Positions 25,123-32,391 of a stretch of 32,391 nucleotides of DNA are shown here, piece by piece (positions within the stretch are counted from its first letter, which is position 1; every line of letters starts with the position of its first letter). Source of the stretch: Phormidium tanganyikae FI6-MK23 (GTDB lineage Bacteria > Cyanobacteriota > Cyanobacteriia > Leptolyngbyales > Leptolyngbyaceae); contig JAHHHU010000036.1 in the NCBI GenBank assembly GCA_019359175.1, positions 1-32,391 of the forward strand, read 5' to 3'. The notes under the pieces are model-generated. The model had not been told where the DNA came from. It ran no database searches and saw nothing but the letters and a program-made list of their open reading frames with translations. Made by a program: the position numbers and the translations under genes.

Positions 25123-25523
25123 CAGACTCTATCTTACATTCTTTTGATATTGAACTGACGAGTGGGGCACTCGGACAGACAGGACGAGGGCTTGCAACGG
25201 TTCAGGGGAGAGATAATTTAGCACAAGCGATTCTGAATCGGCTCAATACTCGTCGAGGTGAACTTAAAACCTTGGGACATTCAGAGTATGGCTCTCGGCT
25301 CTATTTGCTCATGGGTGAGATCAACAACGATCGAACTCGTAAACTAGCTGAATTCTACCTGCGAGAAAGCCTAGCGCAAGAGTCTCGTATTGCTCAGATT
25401 CAATCGATCTCGATCGAGCCTCCTTCTCGTAGCGCAGATAAGCGCGATAAGTTGATCATGACGCTCGTAATCCAGCCGATCGACGATCGAGCAATGACTT
25501 TGAGCTTAGAGGTAGAACTATGA
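25119..25523 (+). CDS. gp25-like baseplate wedge protein
   Basis: 134 residues. RDNLAQAILNRLNTRRGELK followed by TLGHSEYGSRLYLLMGE (about 31-67) is the signature of the gp25/gpW wedge family, which links the sheath's first ring to the baseplate and starts sheath assembly. The C-terminal strand region (LIMTLVIQPIDDRAMTLSLE) is typical as well. The start overlaps the previous gene (ATGA) and the stop overlaps the next start, so translation of this wedge set is coupled. Confidence 0.9.
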   Translation: MTDSILHSFDIELTSGALGQTGRGLATVQGRDNLAQAILNRLNTRRGELKTLGHSEYGSRLYLLMGEINNDRTRKLAEFYLRESLAQESRIAQIQSISIEPPSRSADKRDKLIMTLVIQPIDDRAMTLSLEVEL

Positions 25524-26662
25524 GTTTTGAACCGAAAAAGTTCGATCAGGTCTATGCTGAAATGGAGCAGCAGACCCGCGATCAGTTACCTGGAATGGCT
25601 GATTTTCAGGTCGGCAGCGTCATGCGAACGATGTATGAGTCTTTTGCTTATGAAATTGCGCTGCTCTATGAACAGATGCACCAAGTTTATAAGGCAGCAT
25701 ATATTGACCATGCAGAAGGCGTTCACTTAGATATGCTGGTTGCAATCTTGGGAATTAAGCGCAACCTGCCCGATTATGCAGAAGGCGAAGTGACCTTTAA
25801 GCGCGATCCTGGTAAAGAAGATATCGTGATCCCCGCAGGAACATTAGTCACAACTGAAGATCGCAAAGATGCACCCAAAAAATCTTATAAAACCCTTGAA
25901 GATCAGTCCTTTGTAGCAACGGCAACAGAACAGTCCGTTAAAGTTCTAGCTGTAGAACGAGGCGAATCAAAAGTCGTCGCAGCCGAAGCCATTCACATTA
26001 TTCCGCTGCCGATTCCAGGCATTAAATCGGTGATTAATCCTGCTGCGACTCGCTTTACAGGCAAGCAAGCAGAAACCGATGATGACCTTCGCCGCCGTGC
26101 CAAAAATGCTCTGATTACTTCTGGAAAAGCTTCGCTAATTGCGATCGAGAACACATTACTCAGCTTACCCGGCATCAAAGAAGTGAAATTAATCGAGCAT
26201 TTTGACAATGAAAAATATGGCGTAGTCGATGTATTTGTCGACGGGACGGATCTCGATCGGGAAACGCGCAGACAGTTTTTACAAGGACAGATCGACCAAG
26301 TTCGAGCCGCTGGAGTCTATATCAAGCTACAACCTGCGGTCAAGATTCCGCTCGATGGGGTGTTTGTAATTGAGGCGAATCCTCAACGGGCTTGGTCAGA
26401 GAGCGATCGACAAGTTTTAGAAAAAACAGTTCAAGAAGCAATCATTCACTTTTTAGATCAGATGCGAATGGGGCAAACACTTCAGCTTAATCAACTCATT
26501 CGTCAGATTCTGTCAGTTCCTGATGTCAGCAATCTCGATCGAGTTCAATTGTCTGTTGGAAATCCTGCTCAGAACTATACGATCGAGACTCGGCAAATTC
26601 CTAGAGCGCCTTCTGAGAAGTTTTATGCAAATAAAATTACTGTAACTGCTTCACCTGAATAG
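25520..26662 (+). CDS. Baseplate wedge protein (gpJ / Mu gp47 / gp6-like)
   Basis: 380 residues. The N-terminal helix bundle (VGSVMRTMYESFAYEIALLY and the following EQMHQVYKAAYIDHAEGVHL), the strand with IPAGTLVTTEDR, and the central ETDDDLRRRAKNALITSGKA are hallmarks of the gpJ-like baseplate family, which forms the ring of the baseplate around the hub. The length is close to phage gpJ/Mu gp47 and shorter than Afp11-type homologues, so this cluster looks phage-P2/Mu-like here. The four-base overlap with the gp25 gene matches the usual W-J pairing. Confidence 0.92.
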   Translation: MSFEPKKFDQVYAEMEQQTRDQLPGMADFQVGSVMRTMYESFAYEIALLYEQMHQVYKAAYIDHAEGVHLDMLVAILGIKRNLPDYAEGEVTFKRDPGKEDIVIPAGTLVTTEDRKDAPKKSYKTLEDQSFVATATEQSVKVLAVERGESKVVAAEAIHIIPLPIPGIKSVINPAATRFTGKQAETDDDLRRRAKNALITSGKASLIAIENTLLSLPGIKEVKLIEHFDNEKYGVVDVFVDGTDLDRETRRQFLQGQIDQVRAAGVYIKLQPAVKIPLDGVFVIEANPQRAWSESDRQVLEKTVQEAIIHFLDQMRMGQTLQLNQLIRQILSVPDVSNLDRVQLSVGNPAQNYTIETRQIPRAPSEKFYANKITVTASPE

Positions 26663-26687
26663 ATTCACCCCATAGCTTGCCTTTCTT

Positions 26688-29369
26688 ATGTCATTCAGCG
26701 GGCGCACGACTAGCATCACAAATCGCTTTCCAAAGTTCTATCTCCCTGAAGATCAGAATGATGACTTCTATCGGTTGATGGGAGTGTTCGCGGCGATCGT
26801 CGAGCAAGCAGAAACTGATCTTGAACAGGTGCTGCGATCGCGCTTTGTCTCAACGGCTGAGAATACTGGCTCTCAAGGCTTTACAGCCGTTGAGAAAGGC
26901 GATCTCGATCGCATCTTTGTGATGTATTTAGAACGGCTAGGAAGTACTTCTCAACTGAAGCAAGTTAATCCAAACTTACAGGCGAGTGACATTCTTCAGC
27001 TAGATAGTATTCTCGAAAGCTGTGCGATCGCACAGTCTCCTTTTCAAGCAGTTTGGGATCAACGATCGACTAAGCTTGAATCTCTGATCCAGCGATACGA
27101 TGTTAGTAATACAAAGTTCTTACCTAACTTAGAAAGGGCGATTTCTCCCAGCCTGGAAGGCGCAAAGGCTTGGTTACTCAAGTTATTAGTCGCAACTGAT
27201 CCCTTGACTGCCTATCTACGATCGCAGTTCTCGGATCAGACGCTACAGGGTTTAAATGCTTATGATGGTTCAACGCCTGACGAATCGCTGATTGCTAACC
27301 TTGCTGAAACGCTGAATCAGAAAATCCTTCCTGATCGAACTTTAGCAATTTACTTCCAAGATCGGACAGAATGGCTCAACATCGAAATCCAACTCTGGTA
27401 TCACTTAAACGAACTTGATCCGTTAGCTTTACCAGGTGTCGCTCAGTACCTCTATGGCTGGCTCTCTCCTTCGGTTCAGAGATCGCTCTATGATCTTGAT
27501 GATCAGCTTTCTTATCCAATTCAGTCCCAACTCCTATCAGAATTTCGCTCCTTCGTTTCAGATCTGCGATTTCTTCGACAGCTCGATCGCTACGCAAGTA
27601 TAGAAATCACCAGCCCTTGTAATCTCCAACAGACTTGTCAAGCCTTCCTCAAAACGCAATTTCAGCAAATTCTCACAACGAACCTAAGCCAGAATCTAGG
27701 CGCATCTCTTCCTTTTTCTATCGCAGCATTGAGCCTACCAGAGGCGACCCAAACCCTACTCAAACAAACTCCAAAGGGCGCAGACCTCTATCGCCTTAAT
27801 CGCTTGCTCTTAGAAGCCGCTTATCCGCAAGAACTTCCTCAAAGCGAAATTCCAACCGCCCTCGAAGTTTGCCAAGCGATCGCGCAATTTTTTAATCAAA
27901 AGATTCAGACCGATCAGAACTTTCGATCACAGCTAGAAGCTGTGTATCCAACTCAAATCGAAAAAAGTGATGCACCTTATCGAGAGCGGCTACAGCGACT
28001 GATCACAGTGCTAAAAAACGGAGCTTCGACCTGTGATGGCATTGTAGATGTTGTCGCTGCAAATCTGGGTATGAGTCCCGATCGCGTTACCGGATCTCGA
28101 CCTTGGGAAACCTTGATCTTTCACCTGCCTCTTATTCAAGAGAGCTTTCTCGACTCACTTAGAGCATCACCCGGTCTACGATCGTCCTTTGTGAAGCAAG
28201 CTGGAATTCAACTGTCGTTAAGCACAACTGTGATTGTCAGAATTCCGGGACAAGAATGGCAAATTACAGATGCGATCGCAGGTCGAGTGTTCCGAGTTGA
28301 ACGCCGAAAAGATAACTTCGCGGTGTATGAACAACTAATTCGGGTGGTCGAGTTTGTTCCAAATGTCTCTCCAAGTAAGCAAACCATTTATCCTGTTCAT
28401 CTTTTACAGCTATTTAACCCAAACCCGTCTCCAACTGCTCCGAACTTAGCTTGTAGTATCCAAGATCCCTTTCTGAACATTGAAGACGAACTGATATTAA
28501 ACTTACCGAATTGTGATCTACTCAAGATTCTGAATCACCAAGAATCGCTTCCACCGGAGTTATATTCAGCATTTGGAACCAATCGAAGCAAGATTGCGAT
28601 CGCAGGAGTCGATACCTGGCAAATCAAGGTTTATCACGTTGATGAATCGATCGAGACTTATCAGGTGAAATATCAAAATCAACAGTTTCGCTTCTTCCGA
28701 AATCGCATCTTGCCACCCCTACGCGATTTCAGCCTACGAGACACGAACAATCAGGAGGTGCTGCGCTACACCCATTCCTTACACACTCAAGAACTTTTTG
28801 AGTGGTCGCCAGAAGGAAGAGCAACGATTAATAGTGTTCCAGTTCCACCATCCGCGATCGTCGGCGCTCTACCAGAAATCGCATCCGGTGGCTCAGAATG
28901 GCAGATCGCAGCAGATGTTACTTCTGAAGTTGCGACACTCGATAGAACACTGCTCGACTTTTGTTGTTTTGAGCAAGAAAAAACTGAACCATTGAACCCA
29001 GAACAAGCTGCGCTCTATGCTATTCAGGTTCAATCCACTTTCTACAAGTTCACCCCAGGACAGTTCACCGTCAGAATTCCGTGGGATATTCCGGGCTATA
29101 GCGATCGCTTTAACGAAACGCTAGATCATCCCCGTCATCAGATTCATATCTTAATTGAAAAGATTAGGGCAACCGGGATATCCTCTGTTATTGTTTACGA
29201 GAAGCACCTTTCTCCTGAAAATCAAAACACCCAAGACCAATTTTCCTATGAAGAGCAAGACATTACACAGACTTCTGATTTCAGCAATACTCACGACATA
29301 ACTGAATCATTACTCACTTGTGCAGTGTTTGACTACTCTTATTTTGATAGTCTGAACGGGCTAGGCTGA
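26688..29369 (+). CDS. Large baseplate wedge protein (gpI / gp7 / Afp12-like)
   Basis: 893 residues. The N-terminus (TNRFPKFYLPEDQNDDFYRL and MGVFAAIVEQAETDLEQVLR) and the later YRERLQRLITVLKNGASTCD with VVAANLG are typical of the tail-protein-I/gp7 family that pairs with the gpJ-like ring. P2 gpI is under 200 residues; the large size agrees with Afp12-type proteins of injection systems, in which extra beta-rich domains decorate the baseplate rim. The C-terminal third (from about residue 480) is beta-strand rich and may hold the fibre attachment. The start follows the gpJ-like gene by 25 bases without a clear ribosome site. Confidence 0.8.
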   Translation: MSFSGRTTSITNRFPKFYLPEDQNDDFYRLMGVFAAIVEQAETDLEQVLRSRFVSTAENTGSQGFTAVEKGDLDRIFVMYLERLGSTSQLKQVNPNLQASDILQLDSILESCAIAQSPFQAVWDQRSTKLESLIQRYDVSNTKFLPNLERAISPSLEGAKAWLLKLLVATDPLTAYLRSQFSDQTLQGLNAYDGSTPDESLIANLAETLNQKILPDRTLAIYFQDRTEWLNIEIQLWYHLNELDPLALPGVAQYLYGWLSPSVQRSLYDLDDQLSYPIQSQLLSEFRSFVSDLRFLRQLDRYASIEITSPCNLQQTCQAFLKTQFQQILTTNLSQNLGASLPFSIAALSLPEATQTLLKQTPKGADLYRLNRLLLEAAYPQELPQSEIPTALEVCQAIAQFFNQKIQTDQNFRSQLEAVYPTQIEKSDAPYRERLQRLITVLKNGASTCDGIVDVVAANLGMSPDRVTGSRPWETLIFHLPLIQESFLDSLRASPGLRSSFVKQAGIQLSLSTTVIVRIPGQEWQITDAIAGRVFRVERRKDNFAVYEQLIRVVEFVPNVSPSKQTIYPVHLLQLFNPNPSPTAPNLACSIQDPFLNIEDELILNLPNCDLLKILNHQESLPPELYSAFGTNRSKIAIAGVDTWQIKVYHVDESIETYQVKYQNQQFRFFRNRILPPLRDFSLRDTNNQEVLRYTHSLHTQELFEWSPEGRATINSVPVPPSAIVGALPEIASGGSEWQIAADVTSEVATLDRTLLDFCCFEQEKTEPLNPEQAALYAIQVQSTFYKFTPGQFTVRIPWDIPGYSDRFNETLDHPRHQIHILIEKIRATGISSVIVYEKHLSPENQNTQDQFSYEEQDITQTSDFSNTHDITESLLTCAVFDYSYFDSLNGLG

Positions 29370-29396
29370 ACTTACAAAATTCCCGGTTTCTTGATC

Positions 29397-29879
29397 ATGA
29401 ACCTAACTGACACATTAGATATTCGAGGTCGATTGAGCATTCAAGTCTACAATTTAGAAGGTGAATTGCTCGAAACAACGATCGCAAATAATAGTATTGT
29501 TCAAACAGGTCGGCAGTTAGTAGCTGAACGATTTGTGAGTAGCCAAATGAGCCAGATCAAACCAATTTCTCAGATTGCAGTCGGAACGGGGAGCCAAGAC
29601 GTACAGCCCATCGATAGAAATTTGCACGCTCAGGTCGGAGATCGCAAAGCGATCAAAGTCGGCAATTTTGAAGACATGATCACCTGGAAAGAAGTAGACG
29701 GGATTGCTCGATGTCACTTAAAGATTAGTGCCGATCTAGAACCAACTGAATACAATGCAGACCTCACTGAAGCGGGGCTATTTAACGAAGATGGCGTAAT
29801 GTATAACCGAGTCGTATTTCCAGCCATTCGCAAAACCCCAGCTTTTAGACTGACACTTCTTTGGCAAATCTTGTTTTAA
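29397..29879 (+). CDS. Small beta-rich protein between wedge and fibre; probable baseplate/fibre adaptor
   Basis: 160 residues from the ATG at 29397; a TTG at 29391 would add two residues. Visible features: an opening strand pair (LSIQVYNLEGELLETTIANN), VQTGRQLVAERFVSS, ISQIAVGTGSQDVQPIDRNL and a closing LTEAGLFNEDGVMYNRVVFP. The IxxIxxGTG...P...L and LTEAGLF patterns occur in small tail proteins of phages and injection systems located near the fibre genes, so I infer a structural role at the baseplate edge. No enzymatic motif seen. Confidence 0.6.
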   Translation: MNLTDTLDIRGRLSIQVYNLEGELLETTIANNSIVQTGRQLVAERFVSSQMSQIKPISQIAVGTGSQDVQPIDRNLHAQVGDRKAIKVGNFEDMITWKEVDGIARCHLKISADLEPTEYNADLTEAGLFNEDGVMYNRVVFPAIRKTPAFRLTLLWQILF

Positions 29880-29897
29880 TCGGTTGGAGAAACTATC

Positions 29898-31436
29898 ATG
29901 CCCTTTGTTTATCAGAAAAAAGAATCTGGAGATCCGCTCAAATCTCAAGACTGGAATGATGCAACGCAGGAAATTGCGCGATTAGAGACGGATAAAATCG
30001 ATCGCAAAGGAGATGAAATCAAAGGCGCATTGTCGATCGCTCAAGCCCTGAGCGTCAATGGTAAAACTTTTGCAAAAGCTGGATTAGAAGTGACAACTGA
30101 TTTAAAAGTCAGTGGAGCCATTACGCCAAGTGCTGGAAGTGCTGCTAACAATGGAATCACTTTCCCTGCTGATCCCTTTGGTGGAGGTGAAGATATAGCT
30201 TGGATTCGCTACTATTCTCGCAATCCAGCCTCCACGATCGCAACTGAAAAAGAGCAAGCCACACTAGAAATTGGAGTCGCTAATGATTTTAATGATCATA
30301 TTGCATTGATGACAGCAGGAAATGTAGGAATTGGCACGAATGCGCCAACTGCAAAACTGGAAGTGAATGGCGGCGACTTAAAAGTCAGTGGTAACATTGC
30401 TGCGACTAATGCAACTTTGAGCGGAACTTTAACAACAATAGGCAAGCTGACGGCTTCCGGAGAAGTTGAAGTCTCTGGTAAAGTTAATGCAAAAGCTGGA
30501 TTAGAGGTCACTGGCGATGTTCGAGCAAGCGGAACACTCTATGCGGGTGGTAATCCTCTAGGATACGAAGACTATGAAATTTACCTACGGGGATCAGCGT
30601 TTGACTCTGTGGGAGGAACAATCACTTCGCTGAAAATTGCGAATGTCTCGATCGACATCGATAATATTCGGGGATTAAACTGTGTCATTCTCAACCCCGA
30701 TGGCATATTCAAGAAAAAAGCGACATTTGATGTTTACAGCTCAGAAGAAGCATGGAATATTTGGGAAGATTGGGTGCGGACGAATGCCAAGCCTGGGGAT
30801 GTGATCGCAGTGGCTTCCTTTGATGCAGTGAGAGCCACACCGACGACTGGAACTGCTGCAATTTTATTGAGAAGCATTGGTGCTGTCAGAGCATTTAAGC
30901 TACTCTCTAGTGCTGGTGAACGCAATCCTTATGCACTATTGTTTGTCTGGGGTCGGAGGGGAGCGATGGAAGTGGTTCAGCCTTATCAAGGCGATAACGC
31001 ACATATCAAGACGACTTACTACAATCTATTAAATAATGACGCTGCTATTACTTTCGGCATGATTATGATGTGGTCTGGAGCACATGATGAAGTTCCTGGA
31101 GGATGGGCACTGTGCGACGGAAGGAATAATACTACGCCTGACTTACGCGATCGCTTTATTGTCGGTGCAGGCAATGAATATTCATTCGGTAATACAGGAG
31201 GAGAGAAAGAGGTCACATTAAGGCTAGATCAGATTCCAAGTCATAATCACACGAACGGTGAATGGAATAAGCTATCACGTGCAAGTCCGGGCGGTTCAAA
31301 TACTGTAACTGGTGCTAACGAAACAATCGGGGAGCCAGACATCCTGGAAGTCAGAGACATTCAATCAAATGGAGGCGGAAACGCTCATGAGAATCGACCT
31401 CCCTATTTTGCGCTCGCATTTATTATGAAATTATGA
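29898..31436 (+). CDS. Tail fibre / collar protein with a FAM3/ILEI-like domain
   Basis: 512 residues. Order: N-terminal attachment helix (1-40); beta-rich shaft (about 45-220) with two similar copies of KAGLEVTxDxxxSG (60 and 199) and the adhesin-type GNVGIGTNAPTAKLEVNG; a globular domain (226-370); a phage tail-collar domain (385-430; GMIMMWSGAHDEVPGGWALC and TPDLRDRFIVGAG); and a C-terminal tip with SHNHTNG and AHENRPPYFALAFIMKL. The His residues resemble the metal-binding tips of short tail fibres such as T4 gp12. The globular domain reads GLNCVILNPDG, FDVYSSEEAWNIWEDWV, PGDVIAVASFDAVRAT, LLRSIGA and ERNPYALLFVWGRRGA, the order of motifs found in the FAM3/ILEI carbohydrate-binding-like fold. 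Likely the receptor-binding protein; the target is unknown. Confidence 0.85.
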   Translation: MPFVYQKKESGDPLKSQDWNDATQEIARLETDKIDRKGDEIKGALSIAQALSVNGKTFAKAGLEVTTDLKVSGAITPSAGSAANNGITFPADPFGGGEDIAWIRYYSRNPASTIATEKEQATLEIGVANDFNDHIALMTAGNVGIGTNAPTAKLEVNGGDLKVSGNIAATNATLSGTLTTIGKLTASGEVEVSGKVNAKAGLEVTGDVRASGTLYAGGNPLGYEDYEIYLRGSAFDSVGGTITSLKIANVSIDIDNIRGLNCVILNPDGIFKKKATFDVYSSEEAWNIWEDWVRTNAKPGDVIAVASFDAVRATPTTGTAAILLRSIGAVRAFKLLSSAGERNPYALLFVWGRRGAMEVVQPYQGDNAHIKTTYYNLLNNDAAITFGMIMMWSGAHDEVPGGWALCDGRNNTTPDLRDRFIVGAGNEYSFGNTGGEKEVTLRLDQIPSHNHTNGEWNKLSRASPGGSNTVTGANETIGEPDILEVRDIQSNGGGNAHENRPPYFALAFIMKL

Positions 31437-31678
31437 AACCTTCTCTCATGCAACAACGACTTGAACATCGTCTCAATTTGCTTCGGAGCGAATTTGAAGC
31501 GGGGCAAACTGCTTTGGCTGAACTAGAAACAAAGAAAGCTAATTTGCGCGATACGCTGCTACGAATTAGCGGCGCAATTCAAGTGTTAGAAGAAGAACTT
31601 GCAAACGCTGAAGCTTCAGAAGATTCTGACTCCATCGTTCAACCTGAATTGCATCATGGTCTGCAAGAGTTGCCATGA
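31433..31678 (+). CDS. Small coiled-coil protein of the injection-system operon
   Basis: 81 residues. Residues 5-62 form one continuous heptad-rich helix (LEHRLNLLRSEFEAGQTALA, then ELETKKANLRDTLLRISGAI and QVLEEEL), followed by an acidic tail. Overlap with the fibre gene (ATGA) and with the next gene (ATGA) shows coupled translation, so it belongs to the system. A fibre chaperone or an oligomerisation partner is possible. No named family assigned. Confidence 0.7.
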   Translation: MKPSLMQQRLEHRLNLLRSEFEAGQTALAELETKKANLRDTLLRISGAIQVLEEELANAEASEDSDSIVQPELHHGLQELP

Positions 31679-32130
31679 CTTCACAAAATCCCGCTGGTAA
31701 AAAGACAGGCGAGATCGCCAATTCTCTCGAAACGAATGCGATCGCTCAACTAACCCAAGCGCTTACCTCAGTGATGGAAGGGCTACCTATCCGCATCACT
31801 CTCTTACCTACTGACATCAAACCTCTCGGCATTGGTCAATATCTCAGCATTCGTCCTGCTACTCCAACCCAATCGGCTCAATATGTTCAAGGCATTCGCT
31901 TAAGTGCGATCGCCACATTCAGTTCAACTACACCCACAAATGAAACTCCCTCTACCCAAATTGCTCAACGTCTCTTGATTCAGCGGGCAAATTTGCGATC
32001 GCAAGGGATTCTATCTGCTCAACCATCTGAATTCGCCAACACCTATCAAATCCTCTACGAATTTATCGGTCAGATTGCGCCCACCGAAGGGATCATTCAA
32101 TCGATCGTGATTGATACAGCTAACTCATGA
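31675..32130 (+). CDS. Conserved-looking protein of unknown function, last gene of the visible operon
   Basis: 151 residues, soluble, no signal peptide. A helical N-terminus (NAIAQLTQALTSVMEGLPI) is followed by beta-rich segments (RITLLPTDIKPLGIGQYLSI, VQGIRLSAIATF) and a C-terminal helix-strand part (FANTYQILYEFIGQIAPTEG). It starts within the previous stop (ATGA). I cannot name it. The position after fibre and coiled coil fits a tail completion, sheath-terminator or regulatory component, but nothing in the sequence decides this. Confidence 0.6.
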   Translation: MTSQNPAGKKTGEIANSLETNAIAQLTQALTSVMEGLPIRITLLPTDIKPLGIGQYLSIRPATPTQSAQYVQGIRLSAIATFSSTTPTNETPSTQIAQRLLIQRANLRSQGILSAQPSEFANTYQILYEFIGQIAPTEGIIQSIVIDTANS

Positions 32131-32147
32131 ACTTTGTAATCCCCTAA

Positions 32148-32175
32148 GTCCCCAAATACAAGGAATTCAGGGGAC
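32148..32175. terminator. Possible weak terminator hairpin after the operon
   Basis: GTCCCC (32148-32153) pairs with GGGGAC (32170-32175) around a 16-base loop, 17 bases after the last stop. No U-run follows directly, so it may be only a pause or processing hairpin. Confidence 0.3.
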
Positions 32176-32270
32176 GAAAGATTTTAGCGATGAGGGATCA
32201 AACAGGATCAATGACGATCGCGACGAGGATAGCATCAAAATCCGGCTGCTTTGCATGACGATCGGATAAC

Positions 32271-32391
32271 TCAGATCTTGCACCATTCCTGATAAGACAG
32301 ATTCGGCAGTGATTTGAGAACAACCTCAAAGTGATAATGAGCAGCAATCTGAGCAGTTTTTTTGAGATGTCGGAGAAATTGAAACCACAGC
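32271..32391 (-). CDS. Possible C-terminal end of a minus-strand gene leaving the window
   Basis: A minus-strand frame enters from the right edge and ends at a TGA (32273-32271) after about 39 codons: LWFQFLRHLKKTAQIAAHYH, then FEVVLKSLPNLSYQEWCKI. Composition looks protein-like and helical, and it faces the injection-system operon tail to tail. It could be the end of an intact gene or one more fragment. No family recognised. Confidence 0.4.
   Translation of the reverse strand, partial: LWFQFLRHLKKTAQIAAHYHFEVVLKSLPNLSYQEWCKI

Noticed and set aside
12677-32130. Prophage
   Set aside because: Only tail and baseplate functions are present; there is no capsid, portal, terminase, integrase, repressor or lysis gene in nearly 20 kb.
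12677-32130. Type VI secretion system
   Set aside because: The sheath is a single phage-type protein, hub and spike are separate, a fibre and frameshifted chaperone are present, and there are no TssJ/L/M membrane-complex genes.

Overview
The window is chromosomal DNA from a cyanobacterium. The palindrome GCGATCGC (HIP1) and its core CGATCG recur throughout (for example 13584-13591, 15544-15551, 16436-16443), and there is a small high-light-inducible (Hli/SCP) chlorophyll-binding-type protein. Coding is on both strands, in two large opposed blocks.

Region 1 (1-1260) is insertion-sequence debris on the minus strand: the start of an ISAzo13-like transposase cut by the window edge, then a broken IS630-family transposase. 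Region 2 (1800-2160) holds a stand-alone Hli protein followed by a strong hairpin. Region 3 (2190-11793, minus strand) is a two-component signalling array: two very large, soluble, multi-domain hybrid histidine kinases whose frames overlap by 8 bases, a truncated third kinase carrying an in-frame stop, a single-domain response regulator, and a frameshifted response regulator. The intact kinases combine GAF, PAS, HisKA, HATPase and receiver domains. The N-terminal receiver of one has lost its phospho-acceptor Asp.

Region 4 (11794-12660) is non-coding and scarred, with fragments of an IS4-like and an IS1-like transposase and a perfect 18-bp inverted repeat. Region 5 (12677-32130, plus strand) is the main content: a tightly packed operon of 17 open frames for a contractile injection system (CIS). 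This is a phage-tail-like machine with no capsid, terminase, portal, integrase or lysis gene in the window. The order is: a nucleotidyltransferase-like protein (candidate cargo), sheath, inner tube, a two-frame tail assembly chaperone, a disordered repeat protein, a small DNA-circularisation-like baseplate/tube-end protein, a long helical tape-measure candidate, gpD-like hub, gp5/gpV-like spike, a Cys-rich spike accessory, gp25-like wedge, gpJ/gp6-like wedge, a large gpI/gp7/Afp12-like wedge, a small baseplate-type protein, a tail fibre/collar protein, a coiled-coil protein and an unknown protein. Most junctions overlap by a few bases or are under 40 bases, so the block is probably one transcription unit. 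The CIS AAA+ ATPase and tail terminator are not seen and may lie to the right.

The points I consider most novel are: (i) a canonical A AAA AAC slippery heptamer that joins the two chaperone frames exactly as in P2-type phage tails; (ii) the first gene of the operon, with a GS...DxD nucleotidyltransferase signature and a later Asp, as a candidate CIS-linked enzyme or effector; (iii) a FAM3/ILEI-like domain inside the tail fibre; and (iv) a Cys/His-rich accessory to the spike. Family names rest on motif recognition by eye; no database search was run.
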